Shown in pieces: positions 63,056 through 64,000 of a stretch of DNA of 64,000 nt. The notes under the pieces were generated by a model that saw nothing but the letters and a program-made list of their open reading frames with translations, made no database searches and was not told the DNA's origin. The DNA comes from Rhea pennata. Taxonomy: Eukaryota > Chordata > Aves > Rheiformes > Rheidae. The stretch lies in the NCBI RefSeq assembly GCF_028389875.1, contig NC_084663.1, positions 216,528,876 to 216,592,875 of the forward strand, in the 5' to 3' direction. Within the stretch, counting starts at the first letter, position 1. Each line of letters begins with the position of its first letter. Both the position numbers and the translations under genes were made by a program.

Positions 63056-63059
63056 ACCA

Positions 63060-63800
63060 CATACATGTACTTGCCATAGTCAAACTTTATCCTCTTTTTT
63101 CCAGATCATTTTGAATTCAAATCAATTTTTCATTGTAATCCTGTTACATAATATCCTTGAAACCTCTCCCAACTTTGCATTGTCTGCAAGTTTAACAGCT
63201 TTGTTCTCCTCTCTGTTGTATACTTTGCTAAAGAAAACAATTAACAGGACTCCACCTGGGACATCCCTGCAGAACCCATTCCAGCACTTCCTTCCTGTTT
63301 TGACTATGAGCTACGGTTACTCCCAAATATGTTTATCCAAAATGTTTTTCAGTTTCTATCAACATTTTTATCTGACTCATTTCCCTAGCTTCCATGTGAG
63401 GATGCTATGTAAGACAGTGTCAAAAAATCCTTCAGGGCTCATGACACATGGTATTTCCTGATTCTCCCTACCCCTGGGCGTATTATATATTGTAGAGAAA
63501 AACAGATCAATCTGATCTCAAGGAGAAGTCTTACAACGTCTGTTACCCAGCTCCTTATAACCTTCCAGGAACTTAGAAACACCTGATACGTTGCTTCACT
63601 TTTCTTCCAGGAAATGAAGCTAAACACACTGATCTCCCAGGTCTCCAGCTTCTCCTTTCTCCCTTGTAAAGACAAGGGCTACTTTTGCCTTTTCCATGCC
63701 CTGGTACCTCTCCATCCTCCACCACATCCCAGGGCTGTCTGCTAATGGCTCTGGCATCAGCTCTGCCAGTCTTTATGTGGTCAAGGATGAAGGTGCCCCA
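63060..63800 (-). mobile_element. Ancient CR1/L3-like LINE RT relic
   Basis: Collinear with the RT part of the long CR1: TGTCTGCAAGTTTAACAGC (catalytic-motif region), AACAATTAACAGGACTCCAC, TAAGACAGTGTCAAAAAATC (matches GGAGACAGTGTCAAAAGCCT at 58781), and TGGTACCTCTCCATCCTCC (matches CAGGCACCTCTCCAGTTCTCC at 59090). Strongly diverged. Confidence 0.65.
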
Positions 63801-64000
63801 GCAGTCACCCCGGACTGGGCTCACTCCTCGCCATTGGCCAGGAATGGAGCTGCTGCAGGTGCAGGAGCCACCGCTGCAAGCGCCTGGTTTTGGTGCCATG
63901 AGCCCCACCCTGCATGGTAGGATTAGCCCCAAGGAAACACAAAGCCTCCAGGGGCCACTGCTTCCCACGTTTTATGGGGGAAACCTGTTTGCTTACATTG

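Overview
This window looks like avian (sauropsid) nuclear DNA. It carries at least ten recognisable CR1 LINE copies, most 5'-truncated and ending in the (ATTCTRTG)n-type 3' octamer tail typical of bird CR1. It also has vertebrate-style spliced gene structure, a CpG-island housekeeping promoter and class I olfactory receptor (OR) sequences. I cannot name the species. Most of the window is non-coding: nearly all short open frames are chance frames or decayed transposon frames.

Layout. 1-22.5 kb: intergenic, with CR1 copies (about 4.2-5.2, 17.0-17.3 and 18.9-19.7 kb, plus small pieces), one probable solo LTR (about 7.0-7.5 kb) and a diverged duplicated block (8.6-9.0 kb versus 10.7-11.1 kb). 22.6-26.0 kb: the intact five-exon RPS11 gene (ribosomal protein uS17) on the + strand, with CpG island, TOP-type start, a GC-rich tandem repeat in intron 1, and two box C/D snoRNAs of the SNORD35 family, one each in introns 3 and 4. 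26-46 kb: intergenic, with two class I OR pseudogenes on the - strand (30.6-31.2 kb and 37.4-38.5 kb, the second split by a CR1), more CR1 and some ancient LINE relics. 46.1-47.8 kb: an LTR-like segment directly followed by one intact class I OR gene on the + strand. 49.4-50.2 kb: a perfect 184-bp inverted repeat around a 443-bp spacer. 56.5-57.0 kb: a third OR pseudogene (C-terminal half, - strand). 57.7-60.6 kb: the longest CR1 copy, with a broken ORF2 (endonuclease plus reverse transcriptase). 63.1-63.8 kb: an ancient LINE relic.

Functionally there are two supported protein genes. RPS11 makes a 40S subunit protein, and its introns carry guide RNAs that modify 28S rRNA, so both products serve ribosome production. 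The OR gene is a sensory receptor in what looks like a decayed class I OR cluster. I found no operon-like or defence-like system. The most unusual structures are the perfect inverted repeat, the paired SNORD35-like genes, and the LTR-like segment with a splice donor just upstream of the OR.
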